Shown here one piece after another: positions 28,680 to 36,788 of a DNA stretch of 64,000 bases. The position numbers and the translations under genes were made by a program. Source of the DNA: Sphingomonas sp. JC676 (GTDB lineage: Bacteria; Pseudomonadota; Alphaproteobacteria; Sphingomonadales; Sphingomonadaceae). Under the pieces are notes generated by a model. That model was not told where the DNA came from. It worked only from the letters and a program-made list of their open reading frames with translations, and did no database searches. Numbering within the stretch: the stretch's first letter is position 1; the number at the start of each line of letters is the position of its first letter. The stretch spans positions 806,001 through 870,000 of the forward strand of contig NZ_JACTGR010000001.1 in NCBI RefSeq assembly GCF_014489075.1. Reading direction: 5' to 3'.

Positions 28680-29692
28680 GCGACCTGGATGAAGTGCGGC
28701 TGGGCGATTGGCTTGGCGCAACCGTCACCGGGTTCGAGGGGCCGTTCACGGTCGAGAAGTTCGCGGGTGGGCAGAGCAATCCGACCTATCGGATCGACGC
28801 GGCGAGCGGCTCTTACGTGCTGCGGCGCAAGCCGTTCGGGCCGATCCTGCCTTCGGCGCACGCGGTGGAGCGCGAATATCAGCTCATCGCCGCTCTGCAT
28901 CCCACGGGCTTTCCGGTTGCCCGGCCTTATGGGCTCTGCGAGGATGCGGAGGTGCTCGGCGCGCCCTTCTACATCATGGAGATGGTCGAGGGGCGGACCT
29001 TGTGGGATGGCTCCCTGCCGGGGATGACGGCAGAGCAGCGGACCGCGCATTACGAGGCGATTGTCGACACGCTGGCAGCCCTGCACTCGATCGACGTCGA
29101 GGCGGTGGGGCTGGGTGATTACGGCAAGCCGGGCAATTATTTCGAGCGGCAGGTGGCGCGCTGGTCGAAACAATACCGGATGAGCCAGACCGACGATTTG
29201 CCCGAGATGGAGCGGCTGATCGAATGGCTGCCGCGCACCGTGCCAGAGCAGACGCGCACCAGCATCGTCCATGGCGATTTCCGGATCGACAACATGATCT
29301 TCCATCCCAGCGAGCCGCGCATCCTTGCTGTGCTCGACTGGGAGCTGTCGACGCTCGGCGATCCGCTGGCGGACTTTTCCTATTTCCTGATGAGCTGGGT
29401 GACGCAGCCCGAGGGGCGTTCGGGCGTGAAGGGGCTGACCGGGCAGCACACCGGCATTCCGACCATAGAGGATGTGGTTGTGCGCTACTGCGCGGCGACG
29501 AAGCGGGACGGGGTGCCCGATCTCAACTGGTATTTCGCGTATAATCTCTTCCGGCTCGCCGGCATCGTCCAAGGGATCAAGAAGCGGATTATCGACGGCA
29601 ATGCCTCGAGCGCACAGGCCGCGGCGACGGTCGAGCGGATGCCCGGGCTGGTCGCTTCCGCCTGGCATTTTGCGGAGGAGGCCGGCGCGTGA
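28676..29692 (+). CDS. ACAD11-type phosphotransferase (hydroxyacyl-CoA kinase candidate)
   Basis: The 338-residue protein has the aminoglycoside-phosphotransferase fold and closely resembles the N-terminal half of ACAD10/11: GGQSNPTYRI, YVLRRKPFGPILPSAH, FYIMEMVEGR, catalytic VHGDFRIDNMIFH (His199, Asp201, Asn205) and metal-binding LDWELSTLGDPLAD (Asp221). LvaA of Pseudomonas levulinate catabolism is a related bacterial member. It probably phosphorylates the hydroxyl of a hydroxyacyl-CoA for the dehydrogenase encoded at 26213. It is coupled to the alcohol dehydrogenase by ATGA. The substrate is inferred, not seen. Confidence 0.9.
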   Translation: MSDLDEVRLGDWLGATVTGFEGPFTVEKFAGGQSNPTYRIDAASGSYVLRRKPFGPILPSAHAVEREYQLIAALHPTGFPVARPYGLCEDAEVLGAPFYIMEMVEGRTLWDGSLPGMTAEQRTAHYEAIVDTLAALHSIDVEAVGLGDYGKPGNYFERQVARWSKQYRMSQTDDLPEMERLIEWLPRTVPEQTRTSIVHGDFRIDNMIFHPSEPRILAVLDWELSTLGDPLADFSYFLMSWVTQPEGRSGVKGLTGQHTGIPTIEDVVVRYCAATKRDGVPDLNWYFAYNLFRLAGIVQGIKKRIIDGNASSAQAAATVERMPGLVASAWHFAEEAGA

Positions 29693-29708
29693 ATGAATTC
29701 TCCCCGTC

Positions 29709-29793
29709 CGTTCGCCCTGAGCTTGTCGAGGGGCGGCTGCCCGGCAGCGGAGGGCCTGTGGCGGAGCGTGCTTCGACAAGCTCAGCACGAACG
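29709..29793. repeat. Inverted-repeat intergenic element, CTGAGCTTGTCGA family
   Basis: CGCCCTGAGCTTGTCGAGG at the left and GCTTCGACAAGCTCAGCAC at the right form inverted arms around a GC-rich centre. This is a third repeat family, different from the GAAAG and CTCCCGC hairpins. It sits between the kinase gene and the first SDR gene. Confidence 0.8.
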
Positions 29794-29809
29794 ATAGAGG
29801 AATGAAACG

Positions 29810-30574
29810 ATGAGCTTGTTCGACCTGACCGACAAGGTAGCCATCGTCACCGGGTCCACGCGCGGGATCGGGCGCGCGGCGGCCGAGGCGCTGGCGGAGC
29901 ATGGCGCGAAGGTCGCCATTTCCAGCCGCAAGCAGGATGCGTGCGACGAGGCCGCGGGCGAAATCAACGCGCGCTTCGGCGACGGCACGGCGATCGCGAT
30001 CGCGGCGAGCATCTCGGACAAGGCGGCGCTCCAGAATTTGGTGGATCAGACGCGGCGCGCATTCGGTCGGATCGACGTGCTGGTCTGCAACGCGGCGTCC
30101 AATCCCTGTTACGGGCCGCTCGAGGACATTGCCGACGAGCAGTTCCGCAAGATCCTCGACAACAATATCGTCTCCAACCACTGGCTGATCCAGATGGTGG
30201 CGCCAGAGATGCGGGCGCGGTGCGAGGGATCGATCATCATCATATCGTCGATCGGCGGCCTGCGCGGATCGCCGGTGATCGGTGCGTACAATGTCTCCAA
30301 GGCGGCGGATTTCCAGCTGGCGCGCAACTATGCGGTCGAGTTCGGGCCGGACAATGTGCGGGTCAATTGCATCGCGCCGGGGCTGATCAAGACCGATTTC
30401 GCCCGCGCTTTGTGGGAGGATCCCGAGCGGATCAAGGCGACCAATTCGACCACGCCGCTCCGCCGGATCGGTGAGCCGGAGGAGATTGCCGGCGCGGTGG
30501 TGTATCTGGCGAGCAGGGCCAGTGCCTTCATGACGGGACAGGCGATGGTGATCGACGGCGGAGTGACGATCTGA
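29810..30574 (+). CDS. SDR-family oxidoreductase 1
   Basis: The 254-residue short-chain dehydrogenase has the cofactor motif GSTRGIG (about 15), NAAS after beta-strand 4, catalytic Ser in IIISSIGG and YNVSKAAD with Tyr/Lys (about 158-162), and the C-terminal MVIDGG. It would interconvert a hydroxyl and a keto group, perhaps on the acyl-CoA processed by the upstream enzymes. It shares its final bases with the start of the next SDR gene. GGAATGAAACG precedes the ATG. Confidence 0.92.
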   Translation: MSLFDLTDKVAIVTGSTRGIGRAAAEALAEHGAKVAISSRKQDACDEAAGEINARFGDGTAIAIAASISDKAALQNLVDQTRRAFGRIDVLVCNAASNPCYGPLEDIADEQFRKILDNNIVSNHWLIQMVAPEMRARCEGSIIIISSIGGLRGSPVIGAYNVSKAADFQLARNYAVEFGPDNVRVNCIAPGLIKTDFARALWEDPERIKATNSTTPLRRIGEPEEIAGAVVYLASRASAFMTGQAMVIDGGVTI

Positions 30575-31374
30575 TGCGGTTTTCGGGAAAGGTAGCGATC
30601 GTCACCGGCGCGGGTTCGGGCATCGGCCGGGCGACCGCCCGGGCATTCGCGGCGGAGGGCGCGCAGGTGGTCGCCGCCGATGTGAGCGAGGCCGTGCACG
30701 AGACGGTCGCAGGGCTCGGCATCGCGGCGATAGACAGCACCGTCGCGGTGCAGATGGACGCGGGCGACGAAGGCGATGTCGAGCGGCTGGTGGCGACCGC
30801 CTGCGAGCGGTTCGGCGGGCTCGATATCTTCTACGCCAATGCGGGGATTTCGGGAGGCGCCGAGGGCATTTTCGATTCCTCGGTCGAGCTGTGGACCGAG
30901 GTGCTTCGGGTCAATTTGATCGGGCCCTTCCTGGCGATCAAGCATGGCGCGCCGAAGATCGTCGATCGCGGCGGCGGCGCGATCGTCTGCACCGCGAGCG
31001 TTGCCGGGCTGCGATCGGGCGCGGGCGGGGCGGCCTATTCGGCGAGCAAGGCGGGCGTGATCAACCTGGTGCAGACCGCGGCGCAGCAGCTCTCCACCTC
31101 GAACGTGCGGGTCAATGCGATCTGCCCGGGGCTGATCGAGACCGGCATGACCCAGCGCGCGTTCGATTATGCGCGCGAACGGGGCAAGGAGGACAAGCTC
31201 GGCCAGCTCAATCCCTTGCGCCGCGCCGGCGTGCCCGACGAGATCGCACGCGTGGCGCTGTTCCTCGCCAGCGACGAGGCGAGCTATGTCAACGGCCAGG
31301 CCTGGGTCGTGGATGGCGGGCTTTCGTCGAGCCATCCGGTGACGCGACAGGAATTCGGCAAGCCTGCCTTCTAG
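30574..31374 (+). CDS. SDR-family oxidoreductase 2
   Basis: The 266-residue short-chain dehydrogenase has [10 protein letters not shown] (about 11), an Asp (AADVS) at the end of strand 2 favouring NAD(H), YANAGISGG, Ser in CTASVAG and YSASKAG with Tyr/Lys, and C-terminal [11 protein letters not shown]. Its ATG overlaps the upstream SDR stop by one base, so the two are coupled. It is the last gene of the ACAD11-type operon before a 51-base gap. Confidence 0.92.
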   Translation: MRFSGKVAIVTGAGSGIGRATARAFAAEGAQVVAADVSEAVHETVAGLGIAAIDSTVAVQMDAGDEGDVERLVATACERFGGLDIFYANAGISGGAEGIFDSSVELWTEVLRVNLIGPFLAIKHGAPKIVDRGGGAIVCTASVAGLRSGAGGAAYSASKAGVINLVQTAAQQLSTSNVRVNAICPGLIETGMTQRAFDYARERGKEDKLGQLNPLRRAGVPDEIARVALFLASDEASYVNGQAWVVDGGLSSSHPVTRQEFGKPAF

Positions 31375-31425
31375 ATTGACTCGGTCGGCCGGCGGAGACA
31401 GCCTCTCCCAAAGGGGGAGCGGATC

Positions 31426-32139
31426 ATGAAGCTGTTGTCGAAGTTGCTGCCGATTGCGTTGCTTTCGGTGCCGGTCGAGGCGTTCGCACAGGATTATGCG
31501 TCGGCCGAGATCGTCGTCACGGCATCGCGGCGCGAGTCGCGCGATTTCGTCGATACGCGGCCGGTGGTGGGGCTGCGCCGCGCCGCCGACTTCGCGATCG
31601 TCAGCGTGACCATCGCGGGCGACACCCGCGACCAGGCCAAGCGCCGGAGCGAGATTTTCGACATGGTGAAGGGCGCGATCGGCATCGCGCCCAAATATGG
31701 CGTCGATCTGGCGACGGGGAACGAGGTGGTCGAGCCGCTGACGCTCGACAATTATCGCAACCTGGGCCTTACGAACGACAACCGCCCCGATACCGATCGC
31801 ACGAGTTTCCTGGTGAAGGTACACCTCGGCTCGGGTGTAGACGGCGTCACCGCGCGCGATCGGATCAACAAGTTCATTAAGGCGGTGCCAGTGGTGGGGC
31901 GCGCCGAGATCCGCGGCTCCTCCGACGACCTGACGCTCTCGATCGTCGGCCCGGACAAGTTTCGCGGCGAGATCCTCGATATCGTGACCGGAGACGCAAA
32001 GAGCGTCGCCGCGCGGCTGGGGCCGGACTATGGCGTCGAGATCAAGGGGCTCGACCGACCGGTCGAATGGACCCGTGCCGGGCTGACCGACGTGTTTCTC
32101 TACGTGCCGTATAATATGGTGGTTCGTCCAAAGAACTGA
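31426..32139 (+). CDS. Periplasmic protein, possibly SIMPL-like
   Basis: The 237-residue protein has a signal peptide (MKLLSKLLPIALLSVPVEAFA, then QDYAS) followed at once by EIVVTASRRE, the sequence usually seen at the plug start of TonB-dependent receptors, but it has no barrel. The rest has alternating beta and helical segments (FAIVSVTIAGDTRDQAKRR; GDAKSVAARLGPDYGVEIKGL) reminiscent of SIMPL/DUF541 domains. I cannot name a function. It precedes a TonB-type gene and has GGGGGAG before the ATG. Confidence 0.7.
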   Translation: MKLLSKLLPIALLSVPVEAFAQDYASAEIVVTASRRESRDFVDTRPVVGLRRAADFAIVSVTIAGDTRDQAKRRSEIFDMVKGAIGIAPKYGVDLATGNEVVEPLTLDNYRNLGLTNDNRPDTDRTSFLVKVHLGSGVDGVTARDRINKFIKAVPVVGRAEIRGSSDDLTLSIVGPDKFRGEILDIVTGDAKSVAARLGPDYGVEIKGLDRPVEWTRAGLTDVFLYVPYNMVVRPKN

Positions 32140-32193
32140 AATGGTTGAAGTGCAGTCTTGAGCTTGTCACGAAGCTGCGGCAGCGAGGGTACC

Positions 32194-33369
32194 ATGAAAT
32201 CGCGCCTCGTCCTTCTTGCCGCCGCATGCTGCGGCACCGTCACCACCGCCGCCTGGGCGCAGGATCACATGCCTGCACCACCGCCGCCGCCTGTCGTGGT
32301 GATTCCGCCTGCGCCGAGGCAGCTGACGAGCAGCCAGTTGTTCGATTATGTGCCGGGCCGCGTGGAATGCGCGGGCGCGACGGTGACGCCGCGTTCGGCG
32401 GAGCGGCCCTTTCCCGCGACCGGCTTCGCTGAACCGGGCGCGGCTGCCGCCCCGATCACGTTCACCTTCCGGATCGATGCGAGTGGAAGGCCGCTGGGCA
32501 TCACACGCGAACCCGCCAAGCCCGAAACGGGCCTGCGCGCCTATGTCCAGAACGGCGATGTCGCGCCCGCTTTCGCCACGTGGCGCTTTGCCCCCGGAAG
32601 CCCGCAGGCGAAGTGCCGCGTCACCTTCGAGGCGAGGGGCATGTCGACGACCGACGCGCCGCTGCCGCTGGTGCGGCGCTATTTCGTGTCTCCGCATACG
32701 CGCGGTCCCCAGGAAAATCAGCTTTTCAAGCGGATGCATCCCGCGGACTCGGATTGCATCGGCATGAACAGCCCGGAGATTCGGTTGCGGGCATTTCCTG
32801 CGTTTGAGACGATCCCGCAGGCGCCAGGTACCTGGTCCTATGCGATGGCGGGTTTCGACATCGACGCGAACGGCAAGCCGATCAACGTGCGCATCGTCGA
32901 TTCCGACGGCAACACCGCACTGGAGCGTGCGACCATCGACGCGGTCCAGCGCTCGCGCTTCGGGCCCTCGGCCAAGCATGGCTGCACCTATCCCTATTAC
33001 CGGCGCCACAAGGAGCCGCTGGAGGCGCCCAAATCGCCCGACGTCGCGAGCTTCGCGCCGGCCGATGCGAAATGTCCCGCGGACCAGACCACCTGGACGA
33101 GCATGCCGGCGCTGCGTTTCCCGCAGGGTTTTCAGGGCCGGTCGATCGAGGGCTGGGCAATCATCGGCTATGACATCGCGCCCTGGGGCGCGACAGGCAA
33201 TGTCCGCGTGCTGGCCGCGGAGCCGGCCGACATGTTCGGCGAGGAGGCGCGCTCGATCGTCGCCGATGCCCGCCAAGCGCCTTCGCAGGCCGGGCGCAGC
33301 GGGTGCGTGGATATCGTCCGCTTCGTGATGCCGAACAAGGATCATCCCGAGCCGAGCGACGGCGAGTAA
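32194..33369 (+). CDS. TonB C-terminal-domain (energy-transducer-like) exported protein
   Basis: The 391-residue protein has a signal peptide (RLVLLAAACCGTVTTAAWA), a short Pro-rich linker and TonB-C-like units: FTFRIDASGRPLGITREPAK (about 90) and FDIDANGKPINVRIVDSDGN, then ALERATIDAVQRSRFGPS. Conserved Cys residues are scattered. It lacks the long Pro-Lys rod and N-terminal anchor of classic TonB, so it may be a stand-alone TonB-C-fold protein rather than the energy transducer. The ATG at 32194 has GAGGG at 32185. No exbB/exbD genes are nearby. Confidence 0.75.
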   Translation: MKSRLVLLAAACCGTVTTAAWAQDHMPAPPPPPVVVIPPAPRQLTSSQLFDYVPGRVECAGATVTPRSAERPFPATGFAEPGAAAAPITFTFRIDASGRPLGITREPAKPETGLRAYVQNGDVAPAFATWRFAPGSPQAKCRVTFEARGMSTTDAPLPLVRRYFVSPHTRGPQENQLFKRMHPADSDCIGMNSPEIRLRAFPAFETIPQAPGTWSYAMAGFDIDANGKPINVRIVDSDGNTALERATIDAVQRSRFGPSAKHGCTYPYYRRHKEPLEAPKSPDVASFAPADAKCPADQTTWTSMPALRFPQGFQGRSIEGWAIIGYDIAPWGATGNVRVLAAEPADMFGEEARSIVADARQAPSQAGRSGCVDIVRFVMPNKDHPEPSDGE

Positions 33370-33375
33370 ACGCGC

Positions 33376-34272
33376 TCAGCCTTTGACCCGGATCAACCCC
33401 TCCTGCGCGGCGCTGGCCACCAGCCGCCCGTTGCGGGAATAGATGCGGCCGCGGTTGAAGCCCCGCGCATGGCCCGACCAGGGGCTGTCGGTGGTGTAGA
33501 GCAGCCATTCGTCGAAGCGGAACGGCTCGTGCAGCCACACTGCATGATCGAGGCTCGCGGTCTGGATATTGCCCTGCATCCAGCTCACGCCGTGCGGCAG
33601 CATGCACGTGCCGAGCAACGTCATGTCGGTGGCATAAACGAGCATCGCGCGGTGGAGCGCGGGATCGTCGGGCAGGGGCGCCGCGACCTTGAACCAGCTG
33701 TGCTGGACGGACTCGGTCGGCTCGGGGCGGAACCAGTTGCGGGGAGAGACCGGACGGATCTCGATCGGGCGGGCGCGCAGGAAGAAGCGACGGAGCTTTT
33801 CGGGCACCTGCTCCTGGATCTCGTCGCGCAGCTCGCGCTCGGAGCGCAGCGCTTCGGGAGGCGGCACGTCGGGCATCGATTCCTGATGGTGCAGCCCCTC
33901 GGCAGGCAGCTGGAACGAGGCCGTCATGTTGAGGATCGGCTGACCTTTCTGCATCGCGATCACGCGGCGATTGGCGAAGCTGCGCCCTTCGAAATCGCGG
34001 ACGACGCGGTAGATGATGGGGTGGTTCTCGTCGCCCGCGCGCATGAAATAAGCATGGAGCGAGTGGGCGGCCTTGCCGTCATCGACCGAGCGCTGGGCGG
34101 CCTGGAGTGCCTGACCGATCACCTGACCGCCGAACACGCGGCCGACGCCGCCGGGCTGGCGCGGGCCGCGATAGAGATCGGTGTCGATCTCCTCGACGTC
34201 GAGCAGCGTGATGAGCTGCTCGACAAGGCCCTCAGGCGTCGTGGCGCGTTGGGATTCTTCGTCTGACATCAA
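33376..34272 (-). CDS. tesB: Acyl-CoA thioesterase II
   Basis: The 298-residue double hot-dog thioesterase hydrolyses medium- to long-chain acyl-CoA to free acid and CoA. It contains RVFGGQVIGQALQAAQRSV (about 45-63), HSLHAYFMRAGDENHPIIYRV, FANRRVIAMQKGQPI, and the C-terminal MQGNIQTASLDHAVWLHEPFRFDEWLLY with the conserved Asp. The ATG overlaps the upstream dehydrogenase stop by four bases. It ends the leftward esterase-FadB-dehydrogenase operon. An ATG one codon in is equally possible. Confidence 0.95.
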   Translation of the reverse strand: MMSDEESQRATTPEGLVEQLITLLDVEEIDTDLYRGPRQPGGVGRVFGGQVIGQALQAAQRSVDDGKAAHSLHAYFMRAGDENHPIIYRVVRDFEGRSFANRRVIAMQKGQPILNMTASFQLPAEGLHHQESMPDVPPPEALRSERELRDEIQEQVPEKLRRFFLRARPIEIRPVSPRNWFRPEPTESVQHSWFKVAAPLPDDPALHRAMLVYATDMTLLGTCMLPHGVSWMQGNIQTASLDHAVWLHEPFRFDEWLLYTTDSPWSGHARGFNRGRIYSRNGRLVASAAQEGLIRVKG

Positions 34273-35393
34273 TAACCTGCAGCTTCGGCCAGCGCATTGG
34301 CGTGGAAATTGGTGTCGCCGAACAATTCGGCCAGGACGCGGGCGCGCTTCATGAAGAAGCCGATATCATATTCGTCGGTCATGCCGATGCCCCCATGCAT
34401 CTGGATTCCCTCCTGCACCGCGAGCGTGGTGGCGAGGCCGGTCATCGCTTTGGCGACTGCGACGGCCTCTGTCGCGTCCTGGCCGGCGTCGAGGAGCTGC
34501 TGCGCCTTGAGGACGGCGGCGCGGGCGACCTCCAGCTCGGAATAGAGGTGCGCGGCGCGGTGCTGGAGCGCCTGGAACGAGCCGATCGGCACCCCGAACT
34601 GCTTGCGATCCTTGAGATAATTCACCGTCATCGCCATTGCGCCGCCGCCGACGCCGAGCAATTCGGCCGAGGCGCCGGTGCGGGCGGCGCGGAGCAGGCG
34701 GGAGAGGGGATCGGAGCCGGCATCGACCTCGCCGACGACCGTATCGGAGTTTACGCTTACGTTGTCGAAAGTAGCGCGGGAGGCGATGCTGGAGTCGGCC
34801 AGGCGCTGGGGATCGAGGGTCAGACCCGCGGATTTCGGATCGATCGCAAAAAGGGTGATTCCCGAACTGTCCGTTGTGGAGCCCGAAGTTCGCGCGGTTA
34901 CCAGGATGAGATCGGCGGTGTGGGCGTGTTGGACGAACTGCTTGGTGCCGGACAGGCGGAAGCCGTTGCCCGAACGCTCCGCCTTGAGCGCCACGGCATC
35001 TGTGAACTTCGGCGTCTCGTCCGTCGCGACCGCGATCACCGTCTCGCCGGCGAGGATGCCGGGGAACCAGCGCGCGGCATGGGCGGTGCCCTTGAGCGCC
35101 TCGACCGCGGCGACGGCAGTGGTGAGGAAGGGGGAGGGACTGAGATTCCTGCCGATTTCCTCGAGCACGACGCCCGCTTCGACATGGCCGAGGCCCAGGC
35201 CGCCATCGCCTTCCGGGATCAGGATGCCGGTGAGGCCGAGCTCGGCGAACTGCTTCCACAGGTCGCGGCTGAAACCGGTCGGATCCTTTTGATCGCGAAG
35301 TTGGCGCAGCTGGCTGACCGGCGCGTGCTCGGCGATGAAATCGCGGGCGGTTTCCTGGAGCAGGGTCTGGTCGTCGGTTAGGTAGAGGGGCAT
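34269..35393 (-). CDS. Acyl-CoA dehydrogenase, small subunit-like
   Basis: The 374-residue flavoprotein-superfamily member begins MPLYLTDDQTLLQETARDFI. It contains ILIPEGDGGLGLGHVEAG, VPIGSFQALQHRAAHLYSE (about 270) and QMHGGIGMTDEYDIGFFMKR. It resembles the product of 20240-21307, and its genomic partner (35489-36670) resembles the partner of that gene (18884-20104). The repetition suggests two paralogous heteromeric dehydrogenases. It is translationally coupled to tesB and separated from its partner by a palindromic repeat. Confidence 0.92.
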   Translation of the reverse strand: MPLYLTDDQTLLQETARDFIAEHAPVSQLRQLRDQKDPTGFSRDLWKQFAELGLTGILIPEGDGGLGLGHVEAGVVLEEIGRNLSPSPFLTTAVAAVEALKGTAHAARWFPGILAGETVIAVATDETPKFTDAVALKAERSGNGFRLSGTKQFVQHAHTADLILVTARTSGSTTDSSGITLFAIDPKSAGLTLDPQRLADSSIASRATFDNVSVNSDTVVGEVDAGSDPLSRLLRAARTGASAELLGVGGGAMAMTVNYLKDRKQFGVPIGSFQALQHRAAHLYSELEVARAAVLKAQQLLDAGQDATEAVAVAKAMTGLATTLAVQEGIQMHGGIGMTDEYDIGFFMKRARVLAELFGDTNFHANALAEAAGY

Positions 35394-35406
35394 TTTTCTC
35401 TCTTTT

Positions 35407-35487
35407 CGTCATCCCGGCGAAAGCCGGGATCCAGGGCCCGGAGTGCGCCGCTTGTGGCTCTGGATCCCGGCTTTCGCCGGGATGACG
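35407..35487. repeat. Two-hairpin palindromic intergenic element
   Basis: Each arm contains CCCGGCGAAAGCCGGG or its complement, forming a hairpin with a GAAA-type loop. The arms are inverted, flanked by CGTCAT/ATGACG, and enclose a centre with CCAGGGC. It lies between two co-directional dehydrogenase genes. Confidence 0.88.
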
Positions 35488-35488
35488 A

Positions 35489-36670
35489 TTATGAGGGCAA
35501 ATCCAGGATACGCTTGGCGATGATGTTGAGCTGGATCTCGGAGGTGCCGCCTTCGATCGAATTGGCCTTGGTGCGCAGCCAGGCCCTCGGCTTGGCACCG
35601 CCCTGCGACGCAGTGCTCTCCCATTCGAGCGCATCGGAGCCGCCCGCGGCCATGACCAGCTCGTGGCGCGCCTTGTTCAGCTCGGTGCCGTAATATTTCA
35701 TCATGCTCGGCTGGGCGGGGTGCGCGCGACCGGCCTTGAGCTCGTCGATGAAGCGCTCGGACATTGCGGCGAAGGCGCGGGCGCGAACTTCGAAGACCGC
35801 AATGTTCGCCCGGAGTAGCGGATCGGCGAGGCGCCCTTGCGCGTCGCGGCCGATCGCGGCGAGAGCATCCTCGACCAGCACATTGCCGCCGCCACCGCCC
35901 AGGCCCATGCCCGAGATCATCTCGCGCTCATGGCCGAGCAGATATTTGGCGACGTCCCAGCCCTTGTTGAGTTCGCCGAGCAAATTCGCCTTGGGCACCT
36001 TCACATTGTCGAAAAAGGTCTCGCAGAACGGCGAATAGCCCGAGATCAGCAGGATCGGCTTGGTCGAGACGCCTTCGCTGGCCATGTCGAACAGCAGGAA
36101 GCTGATGCCGCCCTGCTTGGTGCTCTTGTCGGTGCGGACGAGGCAGAAGATCCAGTCGGCCTGGTCGGCATAGCTGGTCCAGACCTTCTGGCCGTTGACG
36201 AGGAAGTGATCGCCTTTGTCTTCCGCCGAGGTTTGCAGGCCGGCGAGATCAGAGCCGGCATTGGGCTCGGAATAGCCCTGGCACCAGCGGATCTCGCCGC
36301 GGGCGATCTTCGGGAGATGTTCGAGCTTCTGTTCCTCGGTGCCGTATTTGAGCAATGCCGGTCCGAGCATCGAGATGCCGAAGCTGTTGAGCGGATTGCG
36401 GCACTGGAGGCGGGCCATCTCCTCGCGCAGGATCTTGGTCTCGGCCGGGCTGAGGCCGCCGCCGCCATAGGCTCTCGGCCAATCGGGGACGGTCCAGCCG
36501 CGCGCGCCCATGCGGTCCATCCAGACTTTCTGGTCGGGGTGCGCGTAGACGGGGTTGCGGCCGCCCCAGGTGGCGTCCTTCTCGCCGCGTGCGGGCGTGC
36601 GCATCGCGGGTGGGCAGTTTTCCTCCAGCCAGGCGCGGGTTTCGAGGCGGAATTGGGTGAGGTCTTCCAT
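35489..36670 (-). CDS. Acyl-CoA dehydrogenase, large subunit-like
   Basis: The 393-residue enzyme has FRLETRAWLEENCPPA, WCQGYSEPNAGSDLAGL (about 140), VNGQKVWTSYADQAD, SPFCETFFDNVKVPKAN, LGHEREMISGMGLGGG and the C-terminal SIEGGTSEIQLNIIAKRIL. It resembles the product of 18884-20104 over most of its length. The C-terminal motif again has Gly at the position of the medium-chain enzyme's catalytic Glu. It belongs to the leftward operon, between the FadB-like gene and the small dehydrogenase, with a repeat on each side. Confidence 0.93.
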   Translation of the reverse strand: MEDLTQFRLETRAWLEENCPPAMRTPARGEKDATWGGRNPVYAHPDQKVWMDRMGARGWTVPDWPRAYGGGGLSPAETKILREEMARLQCRNPLNSFGISMLGPALLKYGTEEQKLEHLPKIARGEIRWCQGYSEPNAGSDLAGLQTSAEDKGDHFLVNGQKVWTSYADQADWIFCLVRTDKSTKQGGISFLLFDMASEGVSTKPILLISGYSPFCETFFDNVKVPKANLLGELNKGWDVAKYLLGHEREMISGMGLGGGGGNVLVEDALAAIGRDAQGRLADPLLRANIAVFEVRARAFAAMSERFIDELKAGRAHPAQPSMMKYYGTELNKARHELVMAAGGSDALEWESTASQGGAKPRAWLRTKANSIEGGTSEIQLNIIAKRILDLPS

Positions 36671-36681
36671 AGCTCTTCATC

Positions 36682-36763
36682 CGTCATCCCGGCGAAAGCC
36701 GGGATCCAGAGTCACAAAGTGCGCCGCCCGTGACCCTGGGCCCCGGCTTTCGCCGGGGTGACG
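36682..36763. repeat. Two-hairpin palindromic intergenic element
   Basis: Left arm CCCGGCGAAAGCCGGG, right arm CCCCGGCTTTCGCCGGGG, flanked by CGTCAT and GTGACG. The right stem has an extra G-C pair relative to the copy at 35407. It lies between the FadB-like gene and the large dehydrogenase gene. Confidence 0.88.
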
Positions 36764-36788
36764 AAAGGGTGCAGGCGGCGCGGGTGGG

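Noticed and set aside
35407..35487. Palindromic repeats as Rho-independent terminators
   Set aside because: They have strong hairpins but no T run and often lie inside probable operons.
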